In this document: positions 49,133-57,404 of the stretch, in pieces | Layout: each line of letters opens with the position of its first letter | Numbering within the stretch: the stretch's first letter is position 1 | NCBI RefSeq assembly: GCF_029428875.1 | Contig: NZ_JAJSOO010000001.1 | Coordinates: 7,040,501-7,104,500, forward strand | Direction of reading: 5' to 3' | DNA from: Streptomyces sp. JH34 | GTDB lineage: Bacteria; Actinomycetota; Actinomycetes; Streptomycetales; Streptomycetaceae | Length of the DNA stretch: 64,000 nt | The notes under the pieces: model-generated | The model's database searches: none | The model's input: the letters and a program-made list of their open reading frames with translations, nothing else | Told to the model about the DNA's origin: nothing | Program-made: the position numbers and the translations under genes

Positions 49133-51193
49133 TCAGACCGTCCTGATCGCAGGGTCGGAGACGCCCGGTGCGCCGGTTTCCACGTGGCCGGCGAAACGGC
49201 GCAGGAAGGTGGAGTCCGTGTCGGAGACCACCTCGACGTCGTACCAGCGGGCGGTCCCGCGCAGGTCGACCGTGTGGGACACGGTCGCGCCGGGCTTGAC
49301 CTTGAAGGTCTGGGCCGCACCGCCATAGGTGTTGGTCACCGTCAGATCGACCGCGGTCGCGGCGGAGTTCGTCATGCTGAGCGTCAGGTCGCCACTGGTC
49401 GCCACGTGGCGGGCGGTGACCTCGGGGCCGCTCTTCCTCGCCGGACCCCGCCAGGCGCGCAGGAAGCCGTTCGGGCCCCAGACCGTGAGATCGATCTGGT
49501 TGCCGGTGGAGCCGCTCGTGCTCCAGGTGTCCGAGAGGGTCTTGCCGGCCTCGACGGTGTAGGGCCAGGGGCCGTCCGTGCGGTTGCCCGAGGTGCTGTG
49601 GAAGTGGGCGCCCAGGGTGGGGCCGCCGGCGAACGTGAGGGTGAACTTGCCGGTGGAGACGGTGGCCCGGCCGTCCACGTACGGGCTGTAGCCGAGGGCA
49701 CGGGTCGGCTTGGAGCCCGCCTCCTGCTGGGGGAGGGTGCCCGTGGCCGGCGGCGTCGGGTGGTAGGACGGGTGGCGGTTCCTGTCCGGCGGCAGGTATC
49801 CGGCTGTGGAGGGCAGGGCTGCGGGAGCCGTGTCCGCGCGGGCGAACTCGAAGGCCGAGGTCAGGTCCCCGCAGACGGCGCGGCGCCACGGTGAGATGTT
49901 GGGCTCCCGCACCCCGAAGCGCTTCTCGATGAAGCGGATCACCGAGGTGTGGTCGAAGGTCTCGGAGCAGACGTAGCCGCCCTTGCTCCACGGCGAGACG
50001 ACGATCATCGGCACGCGGGGGCCGAGTCCGTACGGGCCCGCCGCGTAGTTCCCCCCGCCCGGGTACAGGTCCTTCGACACGTCCGCAGTGGACAGGCCCC
50101 ATGCGGAGGACGCGGGCGGGTACGGCGGGACCACGTGGTCGAAGAACCCGTCGTTCTCGTCGTAGGTGATGAACAGGGCCGTCTTCGCCCACACCGCAGG
50201 GTTCGCCGTGAGGGCGTCCAGGACCTGAGAGATGTACCAGGCGCCGAAGTTCGTCGGCCAGTTGGAATGCTCGCTGAAGGCCTCGGGTGCGGCTATCCAG
50301 GAGACCTTGGGCAGCGTCCCGCCGGTCACGTCCGCGCGCAGCCGGTCGAAGTAGGTGCCACCCGCCTTGACGTCGGTGCCGGTACGGGCCTTCTCGTACA
50401 GGGCACTGCCGGGCCGGGCGTTGCGGTAGTTGTCGAAGTACAGCAGGGAGTTGTCGCCGTAGTTGCCGCGGAACGCGTCGTTGATCCATCCCCATGACCC
50501 GGCCGCGTCCAGGCCGTCGCCGACGTCCTGGTAGACCTTCCACGAGATCCCGGCGGACTCCAGCCGCTCGGGGTAGGTCTTCCAGCTGTAGCCGGCCTCC
50601 TGGTTGCCGAGGACGGGGCCGCCACCCGTACCGTCGTTGCCGGTGTGCCCGGACCACAGGTAGTAGCGGTTGGGGTCGGTGGCCCCGATGAACGAGCAGT
50701 GGTAGGCGTCGCACACGGTGAACGCGTCGGCGAGGGCGTAGTGGAACGGGATGTCGTTCCGCGTCATGTACGACATGGTCGTGGCCGTCTTCGCCGGCAC
50801 CCACTTGTCGTACTTGCCGTTGTTGTAGGCCTGGTGGCCGCCGGCCCAGTCGTGGTCGAGTCCTTCCAGGAACTGCATCCCGAGGTCGGCCACCTGCGGG
50901 TTGAAGGGCAGGATGTCCTTCGACCCGTTCGACTGGTGGAAGACGGACCTGCCGTTGTCCTGGAGCACCGGCCGGGGGTCCCCGAAGCCGCGCACCCCCT
51001 TCAGCGACCCGAAGTAATGGTCGAAGGACCGGTTCTCCTGCATCAGGACGACGATGTGCTCGATGTCCTGGATCGTTCCTGTGCTGCCTCGCGCCGTGAT
51101 GGCGGCGGCTCTCGCGATGCTCTCGTTCAGCATCGTGAGGGCGGCGGTGCCTCCCGCTATGTGCAGGAACCTGCGACGGTCGAACTCTGTCAT
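49133..51193 (-). CDS. Secreted phospholipase C (phosphocholine-specific type)
   Basis: The 686-residue enzyme has a Tat signal (DRRRFLHIAGGTAALTML; R6-R8), the phosphoesterase domain with QDIEHIVVLMQENRSFDHYF (about 42-61), DENDGFFDHVVPPYP and VPMIVVSPWSKGGYV, and C-terminal DUF756 beta domains (about 500-680). It cleaves phospholipid head groups outside the cell and is usually phosphate-regulated in Streptomyces, though no Pho box was identified. ATG 51193 is chosen because the twin-arginine motif begins here; the frame is open to 51379. A strong terminator follows. Confidence 0.93.
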   Translation of the reverse strand: MTEFDRRRFLHIAGGTAALTMLNESIARAAAITARGSTGTIQDIEHIVVLMQENRSFDHYFGSLKGVRGFGDPRPVLQDNGRSVFHQSNGSKDILPFNPQVADLGMQFLEGLDHDWAGGHQAYNNGKYDKWVPAKTATTMSYMTRNDIPFHYALADAFTVCDAYHCSFIGATDPNRYYLWSGHTGNDGTGGGPVLGNQEAGYSWKTYPERLESAGISWKVYQDVGDGLDAAGSWGWINDAFRGNYGDNSLLYFDNYRNARPGSALYEKARTGTDVKAGGTYFDRLRADVTGGTLPKVSWIAAPEAFSEHSNWPTNFGAWYISQVLDALTANPAVWAKTALFITYDENDGFFDHVVPPYPPASSAWGLSTADVSKDLYPGGGNYAAGPYGLGPRVPMIVVSPWSKGGYVCSETFDHTSVIRFIEKRFGVREPNISPWRRAVCGDLTSAFEFARADTAPAALPSTAGYLPPDRNRHPSYHPTPPATGTLPQQEAGSKPTRALGYSPYVDGRATVSTGKFTLTFAGGPTLGAHFHSTSGNRTDGPWPYTVEAGKTLSDTWSTSGSTGNQIDLTVWGPNGFLRAWRGPARKSGPEVTARHVATSGDLTLSMTNSAATAVDLTVTNTYGGAAQTFKVKPGATVSHTVDLRGTARWYDVEVVSDTDSTFLRRFAGHVETGAPGVSDPAIRTV

Positions 51194-51471
51194 GGTGACG
51201 ACCTCTGGGACGGTGGGGGGATCAGGGGCGGCCCCAAGGACAGCGGTCCCGGGGTACCGGACGGGGGTGGGTTCGTGACACCACGCCGTACACCTGGAGA
51301 ACGAAGGCCCTCCCCGGCGGCACGGACCTGCCCACGTCGGCGGCTGGAGGGAGGGTACGGGCAATGCGCCTGCGCACAACAGGCCCCGGCGGCAGGCTCT
51401 TTGTCCGGATGCGTGACGCGGCCGTCAGGCCGTGGCTCCGGCCCCGTGGGAACAGCACCTCGTGTCGATAC

Positions 51472-51794
51472 TCAAGCCCGTGGGCCGACCTCGGCTGCGA
51501 CCAGGTCCGCGAGCCGCCGCGCGGTGTCGAAATGAGGCGTGAGACGGTTCTTGGTCATGGCGAAGGAGGTGCCCGTGGCGTGGTCGGCCCAGACGTAGCT
51601 GCCGCCGCCACCGGCCCAGCCGAACGTGGTGGGTGCCTCGTCCGGCCGAGTGCCGATCCGGCCGAGCGGATAGCCCAGAGCCAGCCGCGCCGGGTTGCCG
51701 AAGACCTGGTCGGTCCCTTCGAAGGCCACCGCCGTCAACTCCTCGAGCTGGTGCGGGCCGATGAGCCGCCGTTGCCGCAACGCGGGCATCCCGG
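51472..51794 (-). pseudogene. C-terminal stump of a serine hydrolase (beta-lactamase class C fold)
   Basis: The frame preserves only the end of the family: ARLALGYPLGRIG, PTTFGWAGGGGSYVWADHAT and GTSFAMTKNRLTPHFDTARR, the last strand/helix region of class C beta-lactamase-like esterases (H/W-G-G motif as F-G-W-A-G-G-G-G). The N-terminal two thirds with S-x-x-K and Y-x-N are absent and the 3' end of the next gene upstream takes their place. A deletion has joined the two. Confidence 0.75.
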
Positions 51795-52313
51795 TCACCG
51801 GCTCGGCCACGTGTGACGGGTCTGGCTGGATGCCGGCAGCTTGCCGAAGGCGAGTCCGACGGTCGGCGCAACCCGGTACAGCCTGGTGTCACCGGCGACG
51901 ACGGCCTCTCCCGGCCCGTGCCACGAACCCTCGGGAGCGGTCAGATGCGCGCCGTACTTCAGCTGGAAGTCCGCGACAGCCCGTTCACTGTCGGAGCGCC
52001 CGTCCACCACGGCTGCGACACCCTCGATGACGATGTCCACGCCGGTCAGGGCGTTCGTGCCCGTCGTCAGGACACAGCGGGACTCGTGCTCGAGGTTTCG
52101 GGCCTTGCGCTCCTGACCGCCCGTGGTGAAGAACATGCCGCCCAGACTCCACGCCGCCGGCAGCGGCGTCACGTGAGGTCGCCCGTCGGGCCGCACGGTG
52201 GACAGCCAGAACACCTCCGCCTCACCGATGACCGCCAACGCCGACGCCCATGGCGTCGCTCGCGCGTCCGGGGACGAGAACGGCCCCAGCACGGCATCCG
52301 GTTCACTGTTCAA
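51795..52313 (-). CDS. Pyridoxamine 5'-phosphate oxidase family protein
   Basis: The 172-residue split-barrel flavin-binding protein has PWASALAVIGEAEVFWLSTV, RPDGRPHVTPLPAAWSLGGM, FFTTGGQERKARNLEHESRC and LYRVAPTVGLAFGK, typical of the general-stress/PNPOx-like subgroup. It may reduce a substrate with F420 or FMN. The first in-frame start is TTG 52313 with GAGGA twelve bases upstream; GTG 52292 is an alternative. The C-terminus abuts the serine-hydrolase stump. Confidence 0.82.
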   Translation of the reverse strand: MNSEPDAVLGPFSSPDARATPWASALAVIGEAEVFWLSTVRPDGRPHVTPLPAAWSLGGMFFTTGGQERKARNLEHESRCVLTTGTNALTGVDIVIEGVAAVVDGRSDSERAVADFQLKYGAHLTAPEGSWHGPGEAVVAGDTRLYRVAPTVGLAFGKLPASSQTRHTWPSR

Positions 52314-52579
52314 CTCGCCACATCCTCGATGAAGTGTGTTCAGCCGACCGGCACCCGTCGCCTCCGGTGCGGACGGGCGTGCCCGGCGGCCCCCCGTCCG
52401 AAGCCGTCACAGCGGTGGTCACCCGGCAGCTCGCGGACGGCAGCCGCAGGCCCGATCCTGCCGCACCACGGAGTGCCGGAGCAGCAACCGACGCCACGAG
52501 CTCTCCGGACGGCCACTTGACCAGCCCTGGGAACAGCCTTCGGTGGAGGGGGCGATGTGTCAGCACGGCACATTTCAAC

Positions 52580-52598
52580 TAAGCTAAACCTAACCTAA
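52580..52598. promoter_or_regulatory. Iron box (DmdR/IdeR operator)
   Basis: TAAGCTAAACCTAACCTAA matches the actinobacterial DmdR/IdeR 19-mer (minus strand TTAGGTTAGG...) at 15 of 19 positions, including one perfect half. It ends 36 bases before the siderophore-interacting protein gene; the rest of the 52314-52634 gap shows nothing else. Confidence 0.8.
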
Positions 52599-52634
52599 TT
52601 ACGGAATCTCTTGTTCGTCAGGATTGGTCCTTCG

Positions 52635-53447
52635 ATGTCCGAATCGCACGCAGCCCGTCAGATGCCACCGCAGCGGCCCATGTTCGCGACGGTCGCGGAG
52701 GTGCGCCGACTCGCGTCACGCATGGTCCGGATCACGCTGGTCGGCGACGACGTGGGTGACTTCGACTACGCAGGCCCCGACCACCTCGTTCGGCTCTTCC
52801 TGCCGGTCGGCGACGAGCTGCGACTGCCGGCCGGCCCGGACTGGTGGACCGAACTGCAGGCGATGCCTGCCGACCGGCGCCCGGTGGTCCGGAACTACAC
52901 GGTCCGCCTCATCGATCATGCACGTCGCCGGCTCGACGTCGACTTCGCGCTCCACGGGGACAGCGGGCCGGCGTCCGCCTGGGCCGGTGCCGCCGAGCCG
53001 GGCGACAGGGTCGGCATACTCAGCGACGGTGCCCGCTACCGGGCGGGTGACGCGGACTGGCAGCTTCTCGTCGGCGACGAGACGGCTCTGCCCGCCATCG
53101 CGTCCATGCTCGAAGGGATCCGCACCCCGGTCCACACGTTTCTCGAGGTCCAGGACGAGGGGGACGTGCTCGACCTGGCGCGCGAGGTGAACTGGCTCCA
53201 CCGCTCGGGCACTCACGGCTCTGCCGGCTCTCGAACGGTGGAGGCTCTGCGTGGCCTGTCCTTCCCTCCCGGTACGCCGTACGTCTGGGTGGCCGGCGAG
53301 TCCACACTGGCCACGTCCGTGCGCCGCTACCTGGTGAACGAGCGTGGTATCGACAAGGAGCGGATCTACTTCTGCGGTTACTGGCGTCGGACGGCGTCCG
53401 CCGCCCGAGCGACCGCCGAGGCGGAACGTGAGCCGGCGCACGCCTGA
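52635..53447 (+). CDS. Siderophore-interacting protein (ferric-siderophore reductase)
   Basis: The 270-residue flavoprotein has the SIP FAD domain with RNYTVR (R86-R91), LVRLFLPVGDELRLP and LDVDFALHGDSGPASAWAGA, and the NAD-binding half with WQLLVGDETALPAIASMLEG, YVWVAGESTLATSVRRYLVN and YFCGYWRRTAS. It reduces ferric-siderophores in the cytoplasm to release iron. The iron box just upstream shows repression by DmdR/IdeR when iron is sufficient. No siderophore biosynthesis or uptake genes are adjacent. ATG 52635 has only a weak ribosome site. Confidence 0.93.
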   Translation: MSESHAARQMPPQRPMFATVAEVRRLASRMVRITLVGDDVGDFDYAGPDHLVRLFLPVGDELRLPAGPDWWTELQAMPADRRPVVRNYTVRLIDHARRRLDVDFALHGDSGPASAWAGAAEPGDRVGILSDGARYRAGDADWQLLVGDETALPAIASMLEGIRTPVHTFLEVQDEGDVLDLAREVNWLHRSGTHGSAGSRTVEALRGLSFPPGTPYVWVAGESTLATSVRRYLVNERGIDKERIYFCGYWRRTASAARATAEAEREPAHA

Positions 53448-53918
53448 CCGGATGTCGGCACCGGGCGGCTGACATCCTGCCACGAGGCCTCGCGGCGCCG
53501 GACGCCGTGTCCCCGCGAGGTCTTGCGGCGCCGCCGGACTGCCCGCGCGGCATCGAGCCATCGCCGCGTGCGGACCGGCCGGCAACTTGTGTCCCGCGCC
53601 GGTCAGCTCCTCGGGCTCCGCCGCCTCGGTCAGCTCCTCGGGCTCCGCCGTCTCGGCCAGTGCCTGCCACCACGCCTCCGCTCCGATGAGGCAGGTGACG
53701 GTCACGGCCTCCCAGAGGAACGCGCTCCTCGGCCCGGCGGCCGGACCATTCCGTGTCACCTCACCCTCGAGCGTGCGGCGTGGGAGTCCTCCGTAGAAAG
53801 GCACCTCGGCCGCGCGACGGGCGACCACGGCGGCGGTGGAGCCACCGCCGCGAAGATTCATCTGGTGCGTGCAGGCCAGGCATCGTCCGATCGTCACGTC
53901 GCCATGGGTGTCCGTCAA
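53448..53918 (-). pseudogene. Orphan open frame, probable remnant (hypothetical)
   Basis: From ATG 53918 the frame reads TDTHGDVTIGRCLACTHQMN, VVARRAAEVPFYGGLPRRTL and RSAFLWEAVTVTCLIGAEAW with coding-like codon bias, then a duplicated EEL-T-EAAEP acidic stretch (the 27-bp repeat). No family is recognised. The frame runs without a stop into the opposite-strand siderophore gene, so its true C-terminus has been lost or lies near 53560. Confidence 0.35.
53601..53654. repeat. 27-bp tandem duplication
   Basis: Two near-identical 27-bp units (53601-53627 and 53628-53654, one difference) keep the frame of the orphan ORF and duplicate nine residues. Confidence 0.8.
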
Positions 53919-54282
53919 CCACGCGCATTCATCCGTCGAGGGCCGCGGTCATGGTGTCGAGGTCTGTCAGCAAGGCTGTCAGCCGCCGCGCCGGAACAGT
54001 GTCGATCAATGCGTCCCTCGACGGCGTAGACGGCACCGCGGGCCGCACGCAGGCGCAGCCTGAGGTCGGTGTGCTCGCGCTCGGCGCGGGGCTGTCCGGC
54101 TCGCTCACCGACGAGAAGGCTTCCCTTGCCGTACTCGACCGCTACGTCGGGCGTGAGGGAACTTCATCGTCGACGCCGCACGGCGAGGAGTCGATCACCC
54201 GGGGCCTGGGAGAGCGCGAGGACCGCGTGGGGCGCGACGCCGCCGGCCCCGACGACTGCCGGGCACTCCGGTACGGCGACTC
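53919..54282. other. Decayed region, peptide fragments only
   Basis: A minus-strand fragment ending in LIDTVPARRLTALLTDLDTM followed by TAALDG and a stop looks like the C-terminus of a lost gene; neighbouring frames are broken. No intact gene is present before the phosphatase stop at 54283. Confidence 0.35.
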
Positions 54283-55527
54283 TCAGAGGCGGACGACGAC
54301 CAGGGCGATGTCGTCCTCGCCGCCCCCGGTGACGCCGAGCCGCGCCAGCAAGGTGTCCGCCAGCCGGGCAGGCGTGAAGCCGGTCATGCCGCCCAGCGCC
54401 CTTCTGAGCAGATCCAGACTGGTGTCGATGTCTTCCCCACGACGCTCGATCAGCCCGTCGGTGTAGAGGATCAGTGTGTCGCCACGGTGGTAGGCGGCGC
54501 TCGCCTGCGGGCGCGGTACGTGCTCAGGTCGCGCGCCCAGCGGAGGGTCGGTGGCGTTCTCCAGCAACTCGTGCGTGCCGTCGCTGTGCAGCAGCACCGG
54601 CGGAAGGTGGCCGGCACTGGAGTAGACCAGCAGATTCGACCGGACGTCGACGAGCACCGTGACCGCGGTGGTCGCAAGAGCGCCCTCGACCGAGCGGGCG
54701 TACATGCCCAGTACCTCGAGTGCCTGGGCAGGCCCGGTCACCGCCCGGCTGGCCGCGGACAGAGCGCTCCGGAGCATCCCCATCACGGTGGCGGCCTCCA
54801 GGCCGTGACCGACGACGTCACCGACGGCGACGGTGAACCGCCCGTCGGCCAGATCGACCGTGTCGTACCAGTCGCCGCACACGTTCAGAGAGCCGATCGC
54901 GGGCAGGTACCGGACAGCGACATCCTCGTGGCGGGCCAGATCCGGCGAGTGCAGCATCGACTCCTGCAACGTGACCGCGACCTCCCGCTCCCGCCCGTGC
55001 GCGGCACGCAGTTCCTCGTTCAGACGCTGCAGCTCACGGGCCCTGACATACAGCTCGGCCTCCATCCCCTCCTCCCTCGCGGTCAGCTGCTCACCCGCCG
55101 CGCGGTCGGAGGTCCGGCGAGCCCGGACGAACGCGGTCACGTCCTCCACCCGGTGGATGATCCACGCCACGTGCCCGTCCTGGTCGAGGACGGGAGTGTT
55201 CACCGTCGACCACCAGCGCTCCTCGAACGTCCCCGGCCGCGTGGTCACGGGGATGTCGTACCTCTGCATGGCCAGCACGTCCGACTTGCCGGCAGCCAGC
55301 ACCCGGCCGAACGACGCTTCCACGTTCCGCACCCAGTCCGCGTCCGGATCAGCCGGGTTGTCCGGAAAGGCATCGAACACGTACTGGCCGACCAGGTCGT
55401 CCCAGGTGCGGCGGGTCGCCCGCAGGTACGCCACATTGACATCGACGATCACGAGATCCGATGCCAGCACCAGGTAGGGACTCGGTGTCGCTGCGAACAA
55501 CGACCTGTAATCCAGTTCGGGCTTCAC
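54283..55527 (-). CDS. PAS domain / SpoIIE PP2C-type phosphatase
   Basis: The 414-residue protein has a PAS domain (ELDYRSLFAATPSPYLVLAS, GQYVFDAFPDNPADPDADWV, VLDQDGHVAWIIHRVEDVTA), a coiled coil (about 145-180) and a PP2C/SpoIIE phosphatase: VCGDWYDTVDLADGRFTVAV, VGDVVGHGLEAATVMGMLRS, LILYTDGLIERR and GEDDIALVVV, with the metal-binding Asp residues in place. It should dephosphorylate an anti-sigma antagonist in response to a signal sensed by PAS. GTG 55527 begins the family pattern (V-K-P-E-L-D-Y-R-S-L-F); ATG 55548 is the alternative. Confidence 0.92.
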   Translation of the reverse strand: MKPELDYRSLFAATPSPYLVLASDLVIVDVNVAYLRATRRTWDDLVGQYVFDAFPDNPADPDADWVRNVEASFGRVLAAGKSDVLAMQRYDIPVTTRPGTFEERWWSTVNTPVLDQDGHVAWIIHRVEDVTAFVRARRTSDRAAGEQLTAREEGMEAELYVRARELQRLNEELRAAHGREREVAVTLQESMLHSPDLARHEDVAVRYLPAIGSLNVCGDWYDTVDLADGRFTVAVGDVVGHGLEAATVMGMLRSALSAASRAVTGPAQALEVLGMYARSVEGALATTAVTVLVDVRSNLLVYSSAGHLPPVLLHSDGTHELLENATDPPLGARPEHVPRPQASAAYHRGDTLILYTDGLIERRGEDIDTSLDLLRRALGGMTGFTPARLADTLLARLGVTGGGEDDIALVVVRL

Positions 55528-56012
55528 ACGCTTCCGCCCCGTGCGCATCCTCGGCCGCGACGGCCCTGGCCCTCCCACGCTATGCGGCACCCTCACGCCT
55601 CGCGCGCTGTGGCACCCGCCCGGGAGCCGTCGCAGGGCCGGCCGGCCGCCTCGTGCAGACCCCGGACGCGAGGACGCGCACAGCCACGGACAGGACGGAC
55701 CTTCCCCGGGACCTCTGGTACGCACTGTGGGACAGGAAGAACACGGCCACCACGGACCGGCCGTGTAAGCCCACGCGGTTCACCGGCCACGTCGGCGATC
55801 CTCCTCGCGGTGACCGCGTCGCCCTCCACCGTGACCTGGTCCGGACAGCCGGAGCGCGGAAGCCGATCGGTTCACCCGACCTGATGAGAGGCGGGCCCGC
55901 ACAGGGCGGGCGGGGGTCGCTCGCGCCATGAGATCCTGCGCGTCGCGATGAGTCCCGCGACGTCCGGCGGCCCGCCGTCGTACTGTCGAACCCGTCACCG
56001 AGGAGGACTCCC
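55528..56012. other. Intergenic region, no gene recognised
   Basis: About 485 bases between divergent genes. Frames on both strands are short or Arg-rich without domains. GAGGAGG just before 56013 is the ribosome site of the reductase. Confidence 0.4.
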
Positions 56013-56594
56013 ATGCGTAGCGTCACCTATTCGATGAGCGTGTCACTCGACGGCTACATCGTCGGACCGGACGGCGGCTTCAACTGGACGACGCCGAGCG
56101 ACGAGGTCTTCCGCTTCTTCATCGACGAGATCCGGGGTGTCGGCGTCCACCTGATGGGGCGAAGGCTCTACGAGACGATGCTGTACTGGGAGACCGCCGA
56201 CCAGGACCCGTCCGCCGACCCCTCCGCACTCGAGTGGGCGTCGCTCTGGAATCCGCTGCCCAAAGTGGTGTTCTCCCGCACGCTGACGGCGGTTCAGGGT
56301 ACTGCCCGCCTTGCCTCCGGTGGCCTTGGGGAGGAGATCGAGCGGTTGCGGGCGGAGCCGGGGGAGGGCGACATCGCGATCGGCGGTGCGACTCTCGCCG
56401 CCGAGGCTGCCGCAGCAGGTCTTATCGATGAGTACCGGCCCACGGTCTACCCGGTCCTGCTCGGCGGCGGAACTCCGTTCTTTCCCCGGCACGAGCGCCG
56501 CGTGGATCTCGAACTCCTCGAGACCCGCGCCTTCAACGCGCAAGTGCTCCATCTCCGCTACCGCGTGGCGCGCCAGGAGACGGCGTCCGAGTAA
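56013..56594 (+). CDS. Dihydrofolate reductase family (RibD C-terminal) protein
   Basis: The 193-residue protein has the DHFR-like fold of the RibD-C group: TYSMSVSLDGYIVGPDGGFN (about 5-24), VHLMGRRLYETMLYWE, KVVFSRTLTAVQGTARL, GDIAIGGATLAAEAAAAGLI and DEYRPTVYPVLLGGGTPFFP. These are NADPH-binding reductases of unknown substrate, common in actinobacteria. GAGGAGG six or so bases before the ATG sets the start. Confidence 0.92.
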   Translation: MRSVTYSMSVSLDGYIVGPDGGFNWTTPSDEVFRFFIDEIRGVGVHLMGRRLYETMLYWETADQDPSADPSALEWASLWNPLPKVVFSRTLTAVQGTARLASGGLGEEIERLRAEPGEGDIAIGGATLAAEAAAAGLIDEYRPTVYPVLLGGGTPFFPRHERRVDLELLETRAFNAQVLHLRYRVARQETASE

Positions 56595-56750
56595 GGCACG
56601 TCCAGCGGCCATGGATCACGCCTCGGGTGGAGGAGGACGACGGTCCGGCATCTGACCGGCTCCCGTCGCGGTAGCCGGCCGAGCGACCTGAGATCCGGCA
56701 ACTCCGGCCCGGGTGCGCGGTGTTCGTGCGGGACGCACCGAATCATCGGC

Positions 56751-57101
56751 TCAGGCGGCGGGGACGTACGCCGTTCCGACTGGGAGGTCAACCCGGTCAC
56801 GGACGACCAGCTTCGGCCCACGGGAGTCGGCGTTGTCCTCCAGGAGCCGACGGGTGGCGGCATCCTGCGTGGCGACCGACAACACCGTGTCCGTCTCGCC
56901 GCACCGACGGTGGGCGCGGAGGACGGCGCTGGCGGTGGCGGGGGTGGCTGCGGCGAGGCCGATGACGAGAAGCACGGACGAAGGCCGGTAGGTGTGGACG
57001 AGGTCCGTGATTCGCGTGGCCAGTCCAGCGCGCCCGCTGATGCCCGGGTCCTCGTCGACGGTGATGACGAGGACATCGTGTTCAAGTCTGTGACACAGCA
57101 T
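56751..57101 (-). CDS. STAS-like small protein
   Basis: The 116-residue protein (RLEHDVLVITVDEDPGISGR, SVLLVIGLAAATPATASAVL, DTVLSVATQDAATRRLLEDN, DLPVGTAYV) has an alternating strand/helix pattern and length like the anti-sigma antagonist STAS domain, but the usual phospho-Ser position is not convincing. It would be soluble and may act in a partner-switching system. GGAGG lies six bases before ATG 57101. It diverges from the ion-channel gene about 300 bases away. Confidence 0.7.
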   Translation of the reverse strand: MLCHRLEHDVLVITVDEDPGISGRAGLATRITDLVHTYRPSSVLLVIGLAAATPATASAVLRAHRRCGETDTVLSVATQDAATRRLLEDNADSRGPKLVVRDRVDLPVGTAYVPAA

Positions 57102-57404
57102 GGTGACCTCCGTTTCAGGCCCGCCCACGGGCCTGTGTGCACTGCGTCTGCCCTTTGCGCCTGCTCTCATGCAACGGACCCGTGCACTCGGACGAGAACA
57201 CATGAGGACGTCCGTCCGGGGCCCCGTCGAGTACCTCGGATCCGGACCTGCCGGGCCTTCCGCCCATCGGCGTGCAGGTTCACCCGCCCGAAAGGATGAA
57301 CAGGCCTCCGTACCCCGCGTGTCCTCGGCCTCGAGCCCGCACTGTGCGTGAGGGGACAGCCGTGGTCTGCCTGCCGAAGGGCGCGGCGGCGGGTGAGGGG
57401 AGTG
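57102..57404. other. Divergent intergenic region, STAS-like / channel genes
   Basis: About 300 bases holding both promoters. The frame of the channel gene is open from 57348 but only GAGGGG at 57395-57400 precedes a plausible start. No operator recognised. Confidence 0.4.

Noticed and set aside
48657..50804. 715-residue minus-strand open frame
   Set aside because: Shadow of the phospholipase C gene in another frame, Arg/Pro-rich and without domain motifs.
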